Shown: positions 46,688 through 58,310, counted from the first letter of the stretch. The stretch is DNA of 64,000 nt from Moniliophthora roreri (GCA_001466705.2 LATX02000100.1:992001-1056000); one strand, 5' to 3'. Numbers and translations are program-made. Notes: generated from the letters alone by a model not told the origin.

Positions 46688-47259
46688 ATGATGTATTCCA
46701 ATCCCTTATTCCCGAACGGATCCAACCTTCTCGTCAACTTCTGTCAGTATAACAAACACTTACCTCCCGAGTCTCAGCCAAGGGATCGTGTCAACGTCAA
46801 TATCCTCATTGATTATGGCTATTCTACCAAGTTTGAAAACCGCGAATCTCGTACCTTCGTTCTCAAAAGCGGGACCCAATGGAGGTTGGACGAGTACTAT
46901 GAGGTTAATCACCAGGCAAAAGAAAAGTGGTGAAGGCCGTACAATCCGTTCAAAGCCGATGTAAGGGCATTTGGTATTACCTAGCATTTATTCCCATTGA
47001 TACGTTCGTTTTCAACAGAGACACTCGTTCTGATTATATTGCATCTCAGAATATGGGATTCCTCAAGCCCTTCTTCGATGCTTGTGCTCTGGAATTGGAA
47101 CGATGTCCAGATGCACGACACTTGCTTCTCATATCCCATCATCCCTCTGTTACTGTCTCTCCGAAAGTGGATATCATAGGCACGGAACGATGGTTCTTTT
47201 GGCAGGTGTGGAAGCATAAATTACAGAAAGGGATGGAACACGACAAAGAATATAGTTAA
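46688..47259 (+). pseudogene. Fossil of a fungal protein-kinase-like domain
   Basis: The first frame gives MMYSNPLFPNGSNLLVN, then VNVNILIDYGYSTKFENR (a DFG-like metal loop read as DYG), then after an in-frame stop RPYNPFKADVRAFGIT, matching the YDPFKxDVxxLG block of agaricomycete kinase-like proteins. A shifted frame continues NMGFLKPFFDACALELERCP, like the C-lobe end. Stops and a frameshift break it, and the N lobe with the ATP-binding lysine is absent. Assignment rests on motif order only. Confidence 0.55.
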
Positions 47260-48093
47260 TTTGGTCGTCAAGGTCTTGATGGGCAAGTGTTATCTGGGAT
47301 TTCAGGTCTAGTCTTCGCTGCTCTTCTCCCTTAATCCTTGGATCGTATCGATATCGGCCGCTCTGGGAGCAGATCATGTTCGTTCTCGTTCCATGCAACC
47401 GAACAGACTGAACAGTCAACGGTTGTCAGGCACGGAACGATGTGAGTACGAATTTCGAGTCCTCTTCCCGTCGGATTCAGCTCAGCTGAATTTCGATTAA
47501 GCCCAGGTGCATTCTGGCGCTATCTGACGATAACAGACTTGCATTCATATAGTCAGGAAATTCAGCGTGTATCTGCGTACATGACGCTATTGATTGAGGA
47601 CCGACCCTTCGAGCGCCGACGTCGCCGTCATTGTCATATCTCTTTGGCCAGCTCCCGTAACCCTCTGTCTCGCCTGTTCCATGCGAAGCTTCATCTCAAA
47701 CGACCAAACGGTGTTTGAGTGATATCATAGTCCTTCTCTGCATGTAGTGAAAGTTCGATGGAAATTAGTCAAGGGTGAATCTTGTATCTGGGCGCACACC
47801 TGTTTTGAGTCGTATGTTCTTCGTCATCAAACGTCCTGTACTGCGAGAGTCAACGACCTGAAAATCCGAGGAAAGTTGGTGACATCCAACGGGTGAAAGA
47901 GTCGCGATCGTTGAAGCGTTGTAAACATGAACAAAGTGCACGGACCAGATGCCACGTGGATTAGACGCCGTGTCAGTAACCGCCTACTGCTCGTCAGCCC
48001 GTTCAAAAATCGTTCGAATACACAGAGGTCGCTTAAACTTCCAGCAGCTCTGTCAGCTCTGACATAACGAGGCGCGTCTAGCTGCTCGCCCAG
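47260..48093. other. Intergenic, no gene
   Basis: About 830 bp. Contains the second copy of the CACGTG-bearing repeat at 47938-47959 and the T/C-rich remnants of the 45.6 kb flank. Confidence 0.4.
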
Positions 48094-49065
48094 ATGGATT
48101 TGGACAATAATGCTGTCTTTCGACGCGGTAGCGAGGACCCAGGGATCCAACAGGGACGATCTCCTCAAGGAGTAAGATGGAGAGCTGGAGATGATGAGTG
48201 GCTCACAGAACCTCGAAGTGTACGTGTTTCGTCCTATCTAAAGATAGTTATCTCTCTAACACCATTCGTCAGTCATATACTCCGAATGAATAACACACAT
48301 TCAACGCCATGATCATCCATAATTACCCAGCGCATCCTCTGATAATGATCCAACATTCGCAATGGGATACTCAATGTATTCTTTACGTGCTCATTGCGAC
48401 TGGACTAGGAGCAAATCCTGATGTCTTATGCCGTGAAATATGGATCTGCGTCTCTTCGTAGTCAACCGTCATTCTCTGACCCACCTCACTTCCTCGACTC
48501 TACCTCCCCCACCAATTCCGAGGAGCTTGGAACATGACGCCAACTGCATGACCTCTATCCCCGACCCCAATTTCGCCGTTATCATCCAGGAAGGTACGTT
48601 AGCCCCCATCCAAAAACCACGAGAAATTCTTCATCCACCGTTGACGACGAAAAAAACATGTGTTGAGAAATCTTTTGTACCGTTTCGTACCAACTGACAC
48701 ACAGAAACCTAGTCCCATATCTGGTGTGACGACATGCCTAATGACCCGCACAACGTCAGTGAGCAACAACGATCATGGGGAGTCGCATTCTCGGAGTAGA
48801 GGAATAGTCAAAGGCCCCGAAAGGTAGAGACCTCCTTGCCCATTTGTATAATGGAGCTCGGGACAGCTGGTGGCATGAGTTTGCCTATGCCGCGACGGAA
48901 CACGCCGACGCAGTAGAGATGATGACGGATCGAGAAAAGCTCCTTGATATGTGTGTTGAGCCAAGTGATACTCCTGGAAGGTCATACGTGTCGTATGGAC
49001 CAAGAGCGACGAGCGGGAGTATAGGTTTCATTTTTGAGGACGACGGCTATATTAAGAACGAGTAA
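48094..49065 (+). CDS. Hypothetical multi-exon gene or remnant
   Basis: Three protein-like blocks lie in order on the plus strand: MDLDNNAVFRRGSEDPGIQQ...GDDEWLTEPRS followed by a donor gtacgt; LPPPPIPRSLEHDANCMTSI..NFAVIIQE followed by gtacgt; and RDLLAHLYNGARDSWWHEFA...GSIGFIFEDDGYIKNE with a stop at 49065. I could not connect them into a single open frame with convincing acceptors, so the exon structure is unresolved and the gene may be dead. No family recognised. Confidence 0.35.
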
Positions 49066-50771
49066 GGCTTTTTGTGGATGCTCACAAATTGCAGGAGAGT
49101 TGGGTCTAGTTTCTTATTTTGTCATGTACCAGTAGATTTGTATTCAGAACTAGGATCGCGTAACATGTATCAGATGAAAAGTAAGTTATGTCGTGCAAAA
49201 GTAGCTTCCTCATTCACCTGCCATATGGTCAGTAGATCAAGAGCTACCAGCCACCGCAAGGGGACCTGTCTTACGGGAGAATGTATTCAGCGACGAGTAC
49301 TCCATAATCCCCGCAACCCCCGCAAACACATAACTGTGGCAGTCCCATCAACAGCGGAGAGTTAATGAAAAAAAATAATTCATTACCGTTCTCGGCCGAG
49401 AGCGCTCTGTGGCGCACACGAGATGTAAATCATTTCAATTCAAAACTTTTTTGCCTGTCAAATCAAGTTTGTCAACATTAGTAATGTTGATGAATCATAC
49501 TTGACAGAGACGACAAATACCAGTGACCTGCTTGGCCGCGCTTTTGGAGTAATTTGTAAACATGAAAGATCCCCTGGATCCATCTACATCAACCGCCACT
49601 GGCATTTCCTACACGTTACGTGGTATGTGTATCCGACTCGGCCGTCGAAAAGTGGTCTACTGCTATAATCCACGGTCTTGGAACGGGAACTCAAAGTGAC
49701 AAAAGGGAAGTTGTGGATTAACATGGCCCGTGAACGAGAATTCCGTTCCAGAAAAGATGGAGGTTTGGTTGTGACGATAGAAGCATGTTATTTCTCCGAA
49801 TTTCAAAAGGGCGTAAACAGGAGCCCTCTTCCAAAACACGGATGTCTCCATTCAAAGGCGGTACAAAGATTCCAGAGGTCGTAACAGTAGCCCTTCTCCA
49901 ACTCGGAATTCACCTTCCCCAAAAGAAGAGATTTGGATATAAAAGGTCGCGCACTTCCCGTGCGAAGTGAGCTTTTTGGCATGTAAAAAACTCCCATCGA
50001 ACCGCACGACAGTGGAGGTCGCCGCCCTGTGTGTACGAGAGTTGTACGGTTCTCAATTCTCCGGGGGCATATTGAGTCGCACTCTGTCGCACCGGTTTAC
50101 ACGCGTCCAAAGATCTTTTGGATCGAGAAGCGATTGTTGAATATCCTGACTATTTATGTCTTTGATTTCCCGGCGATTATCTTGTCGCCAGGGGTAGCAC
50201 GGCCGGTCTCCGCACTATACTATAGAAGGCCAAGGTGAACTTTGTGAGGTTGACGCTTCTTAGAATAGCAGAGAAGCTACTGCAACCCAGACCGTGACTG
50301 AATGAACAAGAAAACAAAAGGTTCTTGACGGTCGTGTACATCCGCGCACCCAATCAGGTAGGAGACCGGAGGAATACGGACTGGTGGGAGAATTGAGCCT
50401 AAATTGAGCAAGTCGTTAGTTGAGCGGGAAAGGGTCCATTCATTAATATGATCATACCGTAGCACCCTCCCTGAGCTTCCAAGACATATAAAGTGCTCCG
50501 TTTCTACGTCGGAGGTGTTGTCAAACGTCTTTACTCGGTTTGCTGTCAGAATTTCTAAGCACCATAACCACCTACATGTCATAACGATGCAGGAATGAAT
50601 GGCTGCAGTGATGGAAGTAGGCGGAAGAACAACAGGCGATTTCCTGATTTGGGGTTGATACTCCCAGGGCTTCCCACGGCTTTGTCATAGAGCGCCTGGA
50701 TTTCACTAAATTACTTACCCCATTCTTCGTTTCGAATGACGCCAAAGTCGTCAGAAATTGACTTGACGGGT
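49066..50771. other. Gene-poor stretch
   Basis: About 1.7 kb. A short hairpin-forming sequence (gtcaacatta/taatgttgat and ctgtcaa..acttgacag) lies at about 49456-49512. Short frames at 49.66-50.24 kb have no recognisable domain. Confidence 0.4.
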
Positions 50772-50778
50772 TATAAAA
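50772..50778 (+). promoter_or_regulatory. Distal TATA box of the quinone reductase gene
   Basis: tataaaa 77 nt upstream of the ATG at 50855. Confidence 0.5.
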
Positions 50779-50854
50779 TATGTCGTCAACCCGCCTTTAC
50801 TATACCTAATTCAATCTTTCCTCTACATCGGGTAGGGAATCAAGGCAGACGATC

Positions 50855-51736
50855 ATGTGCTTTGGCAAACGACAGAAAGATCTATTCGATGATAACACCG
50901 GCGAGGTATATAAAAGGGTCAATGTTCCAGTACAGGTTCCTTACTTACTTCCACCACAGAAGCCTTCATCCACTCCTGCACCCGCTACAGAATCAACTAA
51001 AATGTCTCCTCCCAAAATCGCTATCATCATCTACTCCATGTACGGCCATATCGCTACCATGGCCGAGTCAGTGAAGAAGGGTGTCGAGTCTGCTGGCGGT
51101 TCCGCTACCATCTACCAGTGAGTATTCGTTCTTATCAGTTTCGTTATCGTCACTGAGATCGCCATTCAGAATCCCTGAGACACTCTCCGACGAAATCCTC
51201 GCCAAAATGCACGCACCTCCCAAACCCAACTACCCTGTCATCTCCGCCGCCGAGCTTCCCAACTTTGATGCCTTTATCTTTGGTATCCCCACTCGTTACG
51301 GCAACTTCCCCGGTCAATGGAAGGCATTCTGGGATAGTACTGGTCAGCTCTGGGCTGCTGGTGCTTTGCACGGCAAGTTTGCCGGTGTCTTCGTCTCGAC
51401 CGCTACCCTCGGTGGTGGACAGGAAACCACAGCTCTCAGCTCGCTCTCGACTCTTACACACCACGGAATTGTGTATGTTCCTTTGGGATACAAGAACTCG
51501 TTTGGTCAATTGGCCAATTTGGATGAGGTACATGGTGGTGAGTATCGCTCGTATTGTGGGGTCATATGAGTACTATCGTTTTCTGATCAAACCACACCTC
51601 TTATATAGGATCTGCTTGGGGTGCTGGTACCTTTGCTGGATCAACCGGTGCTCGTCAACCATCTGCACTCGAGAAGGAAGTCGCCGAGATCCAGGGCAAG
51701 ACCTTTTACGAGTTTGTTTCCAAGTTCAACTTTTAA
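50855..51736 (+). CDS. Type IV NAD(P)H:quinone oxidoreductase (WrbA/flavodoxin-like)
   Basis: Exons 50855-51117, 51170-51537 and 51609-51736 give 252 residues; an internal in-frame ATG at 51002 gives 203, the usual WrbA length. The flavodoxin fold is clear: [20 protein letters not shown] (FMN phosphate loop), [40 protein letters not shown], and a conserved histidine in [12 protein letters not shown]. Such enzymes reduce quinones by two electrons, protecting against quinone stress and supporting lignin breakdown in fungi. The N-terminal extension [14 protein letters not shown] resembles extensions in related basidiomycete proteins. Two TATA boxes, each about 80 nt above one ATG, suggest both forms could be made. 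Confidence 0.93.
50907..50916 (+). promoter_or_regulatory. Proximal TATA box of the quinone reductase gene
   Basis: tatataaaag followed by gg, 86 nt upstream of the second ATG (51002). It lies inside the N-terminal extension's coding sequence. Confidence 0.5.
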
Positions 51737-52356
51737 GTATGTATAGAGGAGATAGAGAGAGATGGACTGGCATAGTTTTGTTTTTTCCCCTTCTCAAGTC
51801 TTACCCGCTTCCGTATTACATTCTTGTACAACAATCTTCAGAGTATAACTTACAGTACCCAATGCATTCTGTGACGCAATTACTCCTCAGGTTCGCTTGT
51901 GATTGGCTGGAATGAGGTGGAAGATTCGACGCTTTGATGCGCTAAAGGGATGACGATTCGGTGGTACCTTTCAGCTATTTGCGACAATAATGGGAAAAAG
52001 GGAAAACGTCAACTTTGTTTCATCGTGTAAAACGTGATGTCATCATAGCTAGGCTGAGACATTGCAGTGAAAGAGAACGACTCCTCTGGTCTAATAATCA
52101 TTGACAGGCAAGACAAACAAAAAAGTTTGAATTCCCATCACTTTCGCAAACACTGTTTGGATGGGTGCTGATAATCGGTGATCGACGACGCTTGAGCGCT
52201 TAATGCACCGTCAGAGACGGGGATCACGTAAGTACTCTGCTCGGTTCTGTGAATCTCTTTCCCTGACTGCCATCATGCGGGATGTCGTTATCAGGTGAGA
52301 TGTCTTGATTTTTTGAGTTTGCATTATTGACATGTTTGCCCTAGCAATCTATATAC
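51737..52356. other. Intergenic, nothing recognised
   Basis: About 620 bp of AT-rich 3' flank without a supported gene. Confidence 0.4.
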
Positions 52357-53366
52357 ATGCTTCATCATAGAGAATCTTGGCATGTAGTTCAGGTTTCAAA
52401 AAGGTGCATTTTTCATAGCATATTCTAGAACTATCAAGACTATATATGGTAGCTGCCAACTGCGGTTCCGATTTTGGCAGATGACTAAGCAAATTGGCTG
52501 TGATTTGATGGGCACAACTCAGCTTTGTCGCATCCACCCACCAGCAAACACTCATTTTATCGTACTCTACCTTATCTCTTGCATGGAATTGTATCAGAAT
52601 AATGGAAAACTAGATTTGTGAATACTATAGACTTAAAAATATGACTAGAAGATGCCTAGAGTAGTTTTTGAGATGGCGCGATGCATATGTCAGGCTTATG
52701 GCATGTCATTGATACACTGAACACTTACATCTTGCCACACGACCTCTCTGGCCGACGCAGTGGTGTGAATTGAACCTTTCAGGAGTACTAATTAGATCGT
52801 ATGAGACAGATTTTCCTTTTGTAACGATTTTCCTTTCCAAATGTCCAAGTTTCTGTCCAAAATGACCTCAGATAGGCCATATGTAGCCATATTCACATCA
52901 AGTAAGAAATCTGTCTCATACAAATCAATATGGCATCCCTATTGATACATTTTTTCACCTTTGTATGGTGCTACATACCATGAGTCATGAGATGACTTTT
53001 CTGTGCCATGATTTCTGAGAGACACACAGTGTGGGAAATATCAGAGCAGAGTTTAAACCTGCAGGGGTTGGCAGCTACCACTATATATAATCGGGTGGGG
53101 TAAGGGCCGTTCCGGCAGTGCCCACTACCTATAATATTGAGCCCCATTGATGTTATTTTCCAACCTCCAGCTTCCAGACATCCAAGATAAAGTGGGAGCA
53201 GGCAGCCTTTTCTCACTCTATTTTACACCAAAGCCAATTTAATCTGCATTGCAAATCCCACCATTGGCACTTTTGCCAGGATCAAATTGGACAAGAATCT
53301 TTAGATCTCAGTAGTCAATCTGCGATTGCAATGCGAAATACATTTTCTCCCCAAGATAGCTTTTCG
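52357..53366 (+). repeat. Exact 1,010-bp direct repeat, first copy
   Basis: Runs from atgcttcatcatagagaatc to agatagcttttcg and is followed by a single N (53367) and then the identical sequence at 53368-54377. Wherever I compared them, the copies are identical. No gene inside; AT-rich and CpG-poor. Confidence 0.92.
52799..52921. repeat. 123-bp inverted repeat (MITE-like)
   Basis: gtatgagacagattt at 52799-52813 is inverted at 52907-52921. No target duplication seen. Present also in the second 1-kb copy at 53810-53932. Confidence 0.5.
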
Positions 53367-53367
53367 N
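53367..53367. other. Single-N assembly gap
   Basis: One ambiguous base exactly between the two 1,010-bp copies. Confidence 0.95.
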
Positions 53368-54377
53368 ATGCTTCATCATAGAGAATCTTGGCATGTAGTT
53401 CAGGTTTCAAAAAGGTGCATTTTTCATAGCATATTCTAGAACTATCAAGACTATATATGGTAGCTGCCAACTGCGGTTCCGATTTTGGCAGATGACTAAG
53501 CAAATTGGCTGTGATTTGATGGGCACAACTCAGCTTTGTCGCATCCACCCACCAGCAAACACTCATTTTATCGTACTCTACCTTATCTCTTGCATGGAAT
53601 TGTATCAGAATAATGGAAAACTAGATTTGTGAATACTATAGACTTAAAAATATGACTAGAAGATGCCTAGAGTAGTTTTTGAGATGGCGCGATGCATATG
53701 TCAGGCTTATGGCATGTCATTGATACACTGAACACTTACATCTTGCCACACGACCTCTCTGGCCGACGCAGTGGTGTGAATTGAACCTTTCAGGAGTACT
53801 AATTAGATCGTATGAGACAGATTTTCCTTTTGTAACGATTTTCCTTTCCAAATGTCCAAGTTTCTGTCCAAAATGACCTCAGATAGGCCATATGTAGCCA
53901 TATTCACATCAAGTAAGAAATCTGTCTCATACAAATCAATATGGCATCCCTATTGATACATTTTTTCACCTTTGTATGGTGCTACATACCATGAGTCATG
54001 AGATGACTTTTCTGTGCCATGATTTCTGAGAGACACACAGTGTGGGAAATATCAGAGCAGAGTTTAAACCTGCAGGGGTTGGCAGCTACCACTATATATA
54101 ATCGGGTGGGGTAAGGGCCGTTCCGGCAGTGCCCACTACCTATAATATTGAGCCCCATTGATGTTATTTTCCAACCTCCAGCTTCCAGACATCCAAGATA
54201 AAGTGGGAGCAGGCAGCCTTTTCTCACTCTATTTTACACCAAAGCCAATTTAATCTGCATTGCAAATCCCACCATTGGCACTTTTGCCAGGATCAAATTG
54301 GACAAGAATCTTTAGATCTCAGTAGTCAATCTGCGATTGCAATGCGAAATACATTTTCTCCCCAAGATAGCTTTTCG
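53368..54377 (+). repeat. Exact 1,010-bp direct repeat, second copy
   Basis: Identical partner of 52357-53366. The left flank of copy 1 and the right flank of copy 2 are unique, which fits two contigs whose shared end was not merged. Confidence 0.92.
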
Positions 54378-54713
54378 AGATAAATTTCTGGATCAACCTG
54401 AGATATGAAAACGGTCCAACCTGAGTTATTTTTTGCTAATGATAACCTGTGGTGTACCCATCTTCACAAGTCCAGATCACCCAACATAAATTGTGTAAGA
54501 GTACTAGAGATGAGAGCTAGCAATGCGAAAGCAGTTGACCAGGTGAGCAATGATCTTGCAATTATTGTTGGGATTTGCGACTCAGAGCATTACTCAGGGA
54601 TTGGATGTGGAGCAACAGATGGAAGAGGGTATATTGTCTGCAGGAATGTGAATTTGGTCTTTGACACATTTGCTGGCTCCTGAATAAGGTATCTTCTTTG
54701 TCTCTTCCCTCGT
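54325..54713 (+). pseudogene. Unrecognised coding fragment, left copy
   Basis: An open frame (about 54405-54683) reads INCVRVLEMRASNAKAVDQV, NDLAIIVGICDSEHYSGIG and ends VFDTFAGS. It aligns without gaps to the minus-strand fragment at 62165-62580. Most differences between the two are explained by CpG loss in one or the other. I cannot name the family. The fragment ends at the N at 54714. Confidence 0.55.
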
Positions 54714-54714
54714 N
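54714..54714. other. Single-N assembly gap
   Basis: A second ambiguous base, at the border between the gene fragment and the minisatellite. Confidence 0.95.
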
Positions 54715-54719
54715 GAGGA

Positions 54720-55215
54720 CAGCAGGAAGTGACAATAAACAATGGCAATGAGAGGGAATGACCATGATAACAAGAGAGCAACAATGATAAGAGAGCAACA
54801 ATGATGGTGACAACAAGAGGGTAACAAGGGCAGCAATAAGAGGGAAACAACAGTGATGACAAGAGGATAACAACAACAGCAATGATGAGAGAGTAACAAC
54901 AACAGTGACAACAAGAGAGAAACAATGGCAATGATGAGAGGGAAACGACAGTGATGACAAGAGGATAAATATGACAGCAATAATGAGAGGGAAACAATGG
55001 CGACAACAAGAGGGTAACAACAACTGCAATGATGAGAAGGAAACAACTGCAATGAGAGAGGAACAATGAGGGTGAAAAATGACCACAAGAATAATGACAA
55101 GAGAGGGAAAAGAACAACAGCGAGGAGGGGGACAACAACAAGAGGGGCAAAGAATGAAGACAGCAATGGGTTGAAGATAACAATGGGTTGACGACAACAA
55201 GATGGTGGTGGTATA
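54720..55215 (+). repeat. Degenerate purine-rich minisatellite
   Basis: About 500 bp of drifting units built from gagggaaacaacagtgatga, caagagggtaacaacaacag and similar. The minus strand stays open for long distances only because of the repeat (Leu/Ser-rich frames). Confidence 0.75.
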
Positions 55216-55291
55216 AAAGAAAAGTTGGAGTTTGAAATGTGAGTGAAATTTAAATGAACAATTGCAGGAGTCTGAACCCATGTGATAGTAA

Positions 55292-55355
55292 CCAGTAATA
55301 GGTGGTTATGGCCAGTAATTGGGTGGTTATGGCCAGTAATTGGGTGGTTATAACC
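55292..55355 (+). repeat. 21-bp tandem repeat, three units
   Basis: Unit ccagtaattgggtggttatg plus g, repeated three times with small changes. Confidence 0.8.
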
Positions 55356-55379
55356 ACCATTAAACTATTCATATCCCTC

Positions 55380-56489
55380 TCAAAACCAGTTAGTACTAAT
55401 CTCACTGAGGTTATAGCTCCCAAAACTAATCATTATGAGTTTGACTAGGGTTGTATCTAACTATTACCAGGCACAGGTGAGTTTTTGGTGTCAATTCCCC
55501 CCATAACCAGATGTACCATTTTGACATTTTGTGCAATGAAGCAACACAGAGACCTGGTTAAATAACTCAAGTGAGTTGATGAACACCTTCAAGATTTCAA
55601 ATACAACACTGTAAGAAATGTGGATTGGTAGCTTCCAACATCACTCTGGAGCTAGGGCTTTTAAAGAAGAAGAAGGGCACAAGCATTTAGACATTCTGGA
55701 GGACAGCAATAATAAATGGTACTAAATATCAATGTGAATCTTTGTAACAGAGATGCAGGTGTCCTACCAATCAACATGATCTTGTGATGTTACAACCAAA
55801 CACATGCATGCCAGGCCATAGATACCATTTCACCAGCTACATGATTTGTGATGTAAGTCTTGCCCCCCAAGACCCTATAATGTAGACAAGCCATTTTGTT
55901 TTATTGGATAAGTTGGTGTCTGAACACATGCAGGTGATCCACATCTAAAAAAAACCCATATGGCCTGCTAGCAACACAAAGTTGAGACAAGTCGCTGAAA
56001 CAGAGATTGAGAGCATGTGTGGGAAAAACTTTGCAGGCAGCGAAAGAGCAACAAGCACAGTGGGCTGCCCGGCGGAATATGCCGAAGCGTGGGGAATTAG
56101 GGAGAGGGCCATTTGAGCGCTGGACTGGAGCAAGCTGGTGCGGCAATACCCGACAGGTGGGAACTTTCTGCAAAAAAGCTTATTAATCTGAGCCTCAAGG
56201 TATCAAAACCCACTACACTAGGTAGCGGGAATCACATCATCAAGAAACTGTGAACTATGTGGATCACATGGGCTCACAGTGGTAGCTAAAATCCTTCATC
56301 CTACTATACTAGGACTTAGTGCTACTTTCTAATGCCAAAAGAAAGTTGGTTGAATGAGAGAAATAGTGCATTAGGAAATCACTAGATCTATTGCTCTCCA
56401 CTTTCCACAACTTTCCCAACTTTTCACAAGATTAAAGAGGTGTTTTCTGTGCATTTTAAGACTGGTAGAACACTTTTTAGTGACTCACT
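55380..56489. other. CpG-poor stretch without a supported gene
   Basis: About 1.1 kb. A small island at 56030-56160 keeps several CpGs and may be a younger insertion, but I see no terminal repeats. Confidence 0.4.
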
Positions 56490-56670
56490 TTCAGGGGTCT
56501 GGAACCCTCCTCCCCACTTTCCACTTTGATGGACTTTTTTGCTGAAAATTATGATTTGCAAGACCCCACATGATGGTCACTGTGAATTAATGTAATATAG
56601 TCTTACTCTATGACCAAATGATTGTATTGAACAGAGTAGAATTGTAGGAATTGACAGTGGAAGTGCTATA
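56490..56670 (+). repeat. Dispersed repeat shared with 1960-2140
   Basis: Decayed copy of the sequence at 1960-2140; here it forms the upstream flank of the SDR fossil. Confidence 0.6.
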
Positions 56671-56771
56671 GAGAAATCCCCACCCTCTAACTGTACATCC
56701 TGCTGCTGTCAGCACCAAGCCATACACTCTTCTTCACATGGACACTCTTTATTTGCCCTCAATTCTTTACT

Positions 56772-57912
56772 ATGCTCCAACATGTCACTCTCATCACAGG
56801 TGCCTCTCAAGGCATAGGCAAAGCCATTGCTCTTCATCTTGCTAGAGATGGATTCAATGTTTGCTGTTAATGATATTTGGGCCAAGACTAGACAATTAGA
56901 AGAGGTTGCCAAGTCAATCTCTTGCCTTGGTTGTTGTCCATTCATAACTCCTAGGGATGTTTCTGTGGAAGATGATGTGGAGTGTATGGTTGGAGGAACT
57001 GTCAAGGAATTAGGCAGTTTGAACATAGTATGCTGTTTGTTGGCTTTCAATTACCTCCCAAAGTATGGTAATTGTTATTTTGCTGCAGATGGTAGTCAAT
57101 GCTGGAATTATTCTACCCAATCTATTTACCTTGAGTTTGTCATCTTTGTTTGATGACCTAGAGCCACTAATGAACACATCTCTCAAAGCTTCAATAGATG
57201 AGTTTGAAAAAACTATACATACTAACATCTAAGGTACCTTTCTCTGCTACAAGTACAATGTGAATCAGATGATTCAGCAAGGCAGAGGTGGAAGGATTAT
57301 TGGTGCTTTCTCTGGTACTGGTAAACAAGATAGGTTCTTGTTAAATGATTAGCTCCATTCAATGCACTAACATTGAGCCCCAATAGGACAACCAAACATG
57401 TCAGCCTATTCAACTTCCAAAATTTGCAATCAGGAGTCCAATTTTGCCTGTGATAAGATAGAATTTGACTGCTTTATCACTCAAATTGAGAAAGTATGGG
57501 ATCACTGTCAATGCCTATGCTCAGGTAAGCTATTTCACCTACTTGACTTTGCCTGCAATTTAGATTGCTAATGCATTGTCAATAGGTGCCATCTGGATGG
57601 ATATGTGTTAGTTTTTTTAATTGCATAAGTGTGGCAACCATCCAATGCTCTTCAGTATTGGCTTTTTTTAAGGAAACCCACAACTATGCATGAGGGATTT
57701 CACTCTTCTTGATCTCAAAATTGACTAACACCATGTTCTCTGTTTATTGCCAGTACATCAAGAAGCAACCAATTCAAAAAAGAAGGTCAGCCTGAAGATG
57801 TTGCAAACATGGACTCATTTTTAGTGTCTAATGAAGCACAGTTCATTACTAGTAAGCTTCTCATCAATCTCCTTATCATTTCTAGTCTGAGTATAGTTCT
57901 CTTGTAGGTCAG
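56772..57912 (+). pseudogene. Short-chain dehydrogenase fossil 1
   Basis: Begins MLQHVTLITGASQGIGKAIA with the TGxxxGIG Rossmann motif, then a frame change before NDIWAKTRQLEEVAKSIS, VSVEDDVECMVGGTVKELGS, the VVNAGI block, an in-frame stop just before GTFLCYKYNVNQMIQQG, SAYSTSKF (YxxxK active site), LKLRKYGITVNAYA and near 57780-57890 GQPEDVANMDSFLVSNEAQF. Block order and introns are those of an SDR (acetoin- or diacetyl-reductase-like). Several stops and shifts kill it. I found no CG dinucleotide between 56701 and 57900. Confidence 0.8.
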
Positions 57913-58310
57913 AGTGTGAGTAATTGTTCACAAAATTGCTAGAATAGCTTCTGATTTGGTTTCAAACAGGTTACTGTAGATAGAGGACTCTACTTTGATT
58001 GATTGATCAAGATGTAGTGTTGCATTCTGCATTGAATGAAACACTTTCTCCATGGTCTGACTTGTGAATAAGGTAAATGAGTACACTAGTGTACAATATT
58101 GCACAAACCAACTTCTTCCACCTTGAGCAGCTATACAACAGATTTCTGTCAAGCTCACACCAGTGATAAGCAGTATTACAGTTCTGCTACCAGCTTCCCT
58201 CCAGCAAAAAAGCCATTGGCATTCAAATTTAATATGGTCTTCTCTGAAGACCTTGCTCAATGTCCCACTTCAGCTACTACAGAAGAGTGGGATTTGGTCC
58301 ATAAAGTCAA

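Noticed and set aside
52971..54227. Two identical small minus-strand frames suggesting a tandem gene pair.
   Set aside because: They are the same sequence in the two 1,010-bp copies, which are probably an assembly duplication; no domain or promoter seen.
54562..55281. Long Leu/Ser-rich minus-strand frames.
   Set aside because: They lie on a purine-rich minisatellite that stays open in all three frames; composition, not coding, explains them.
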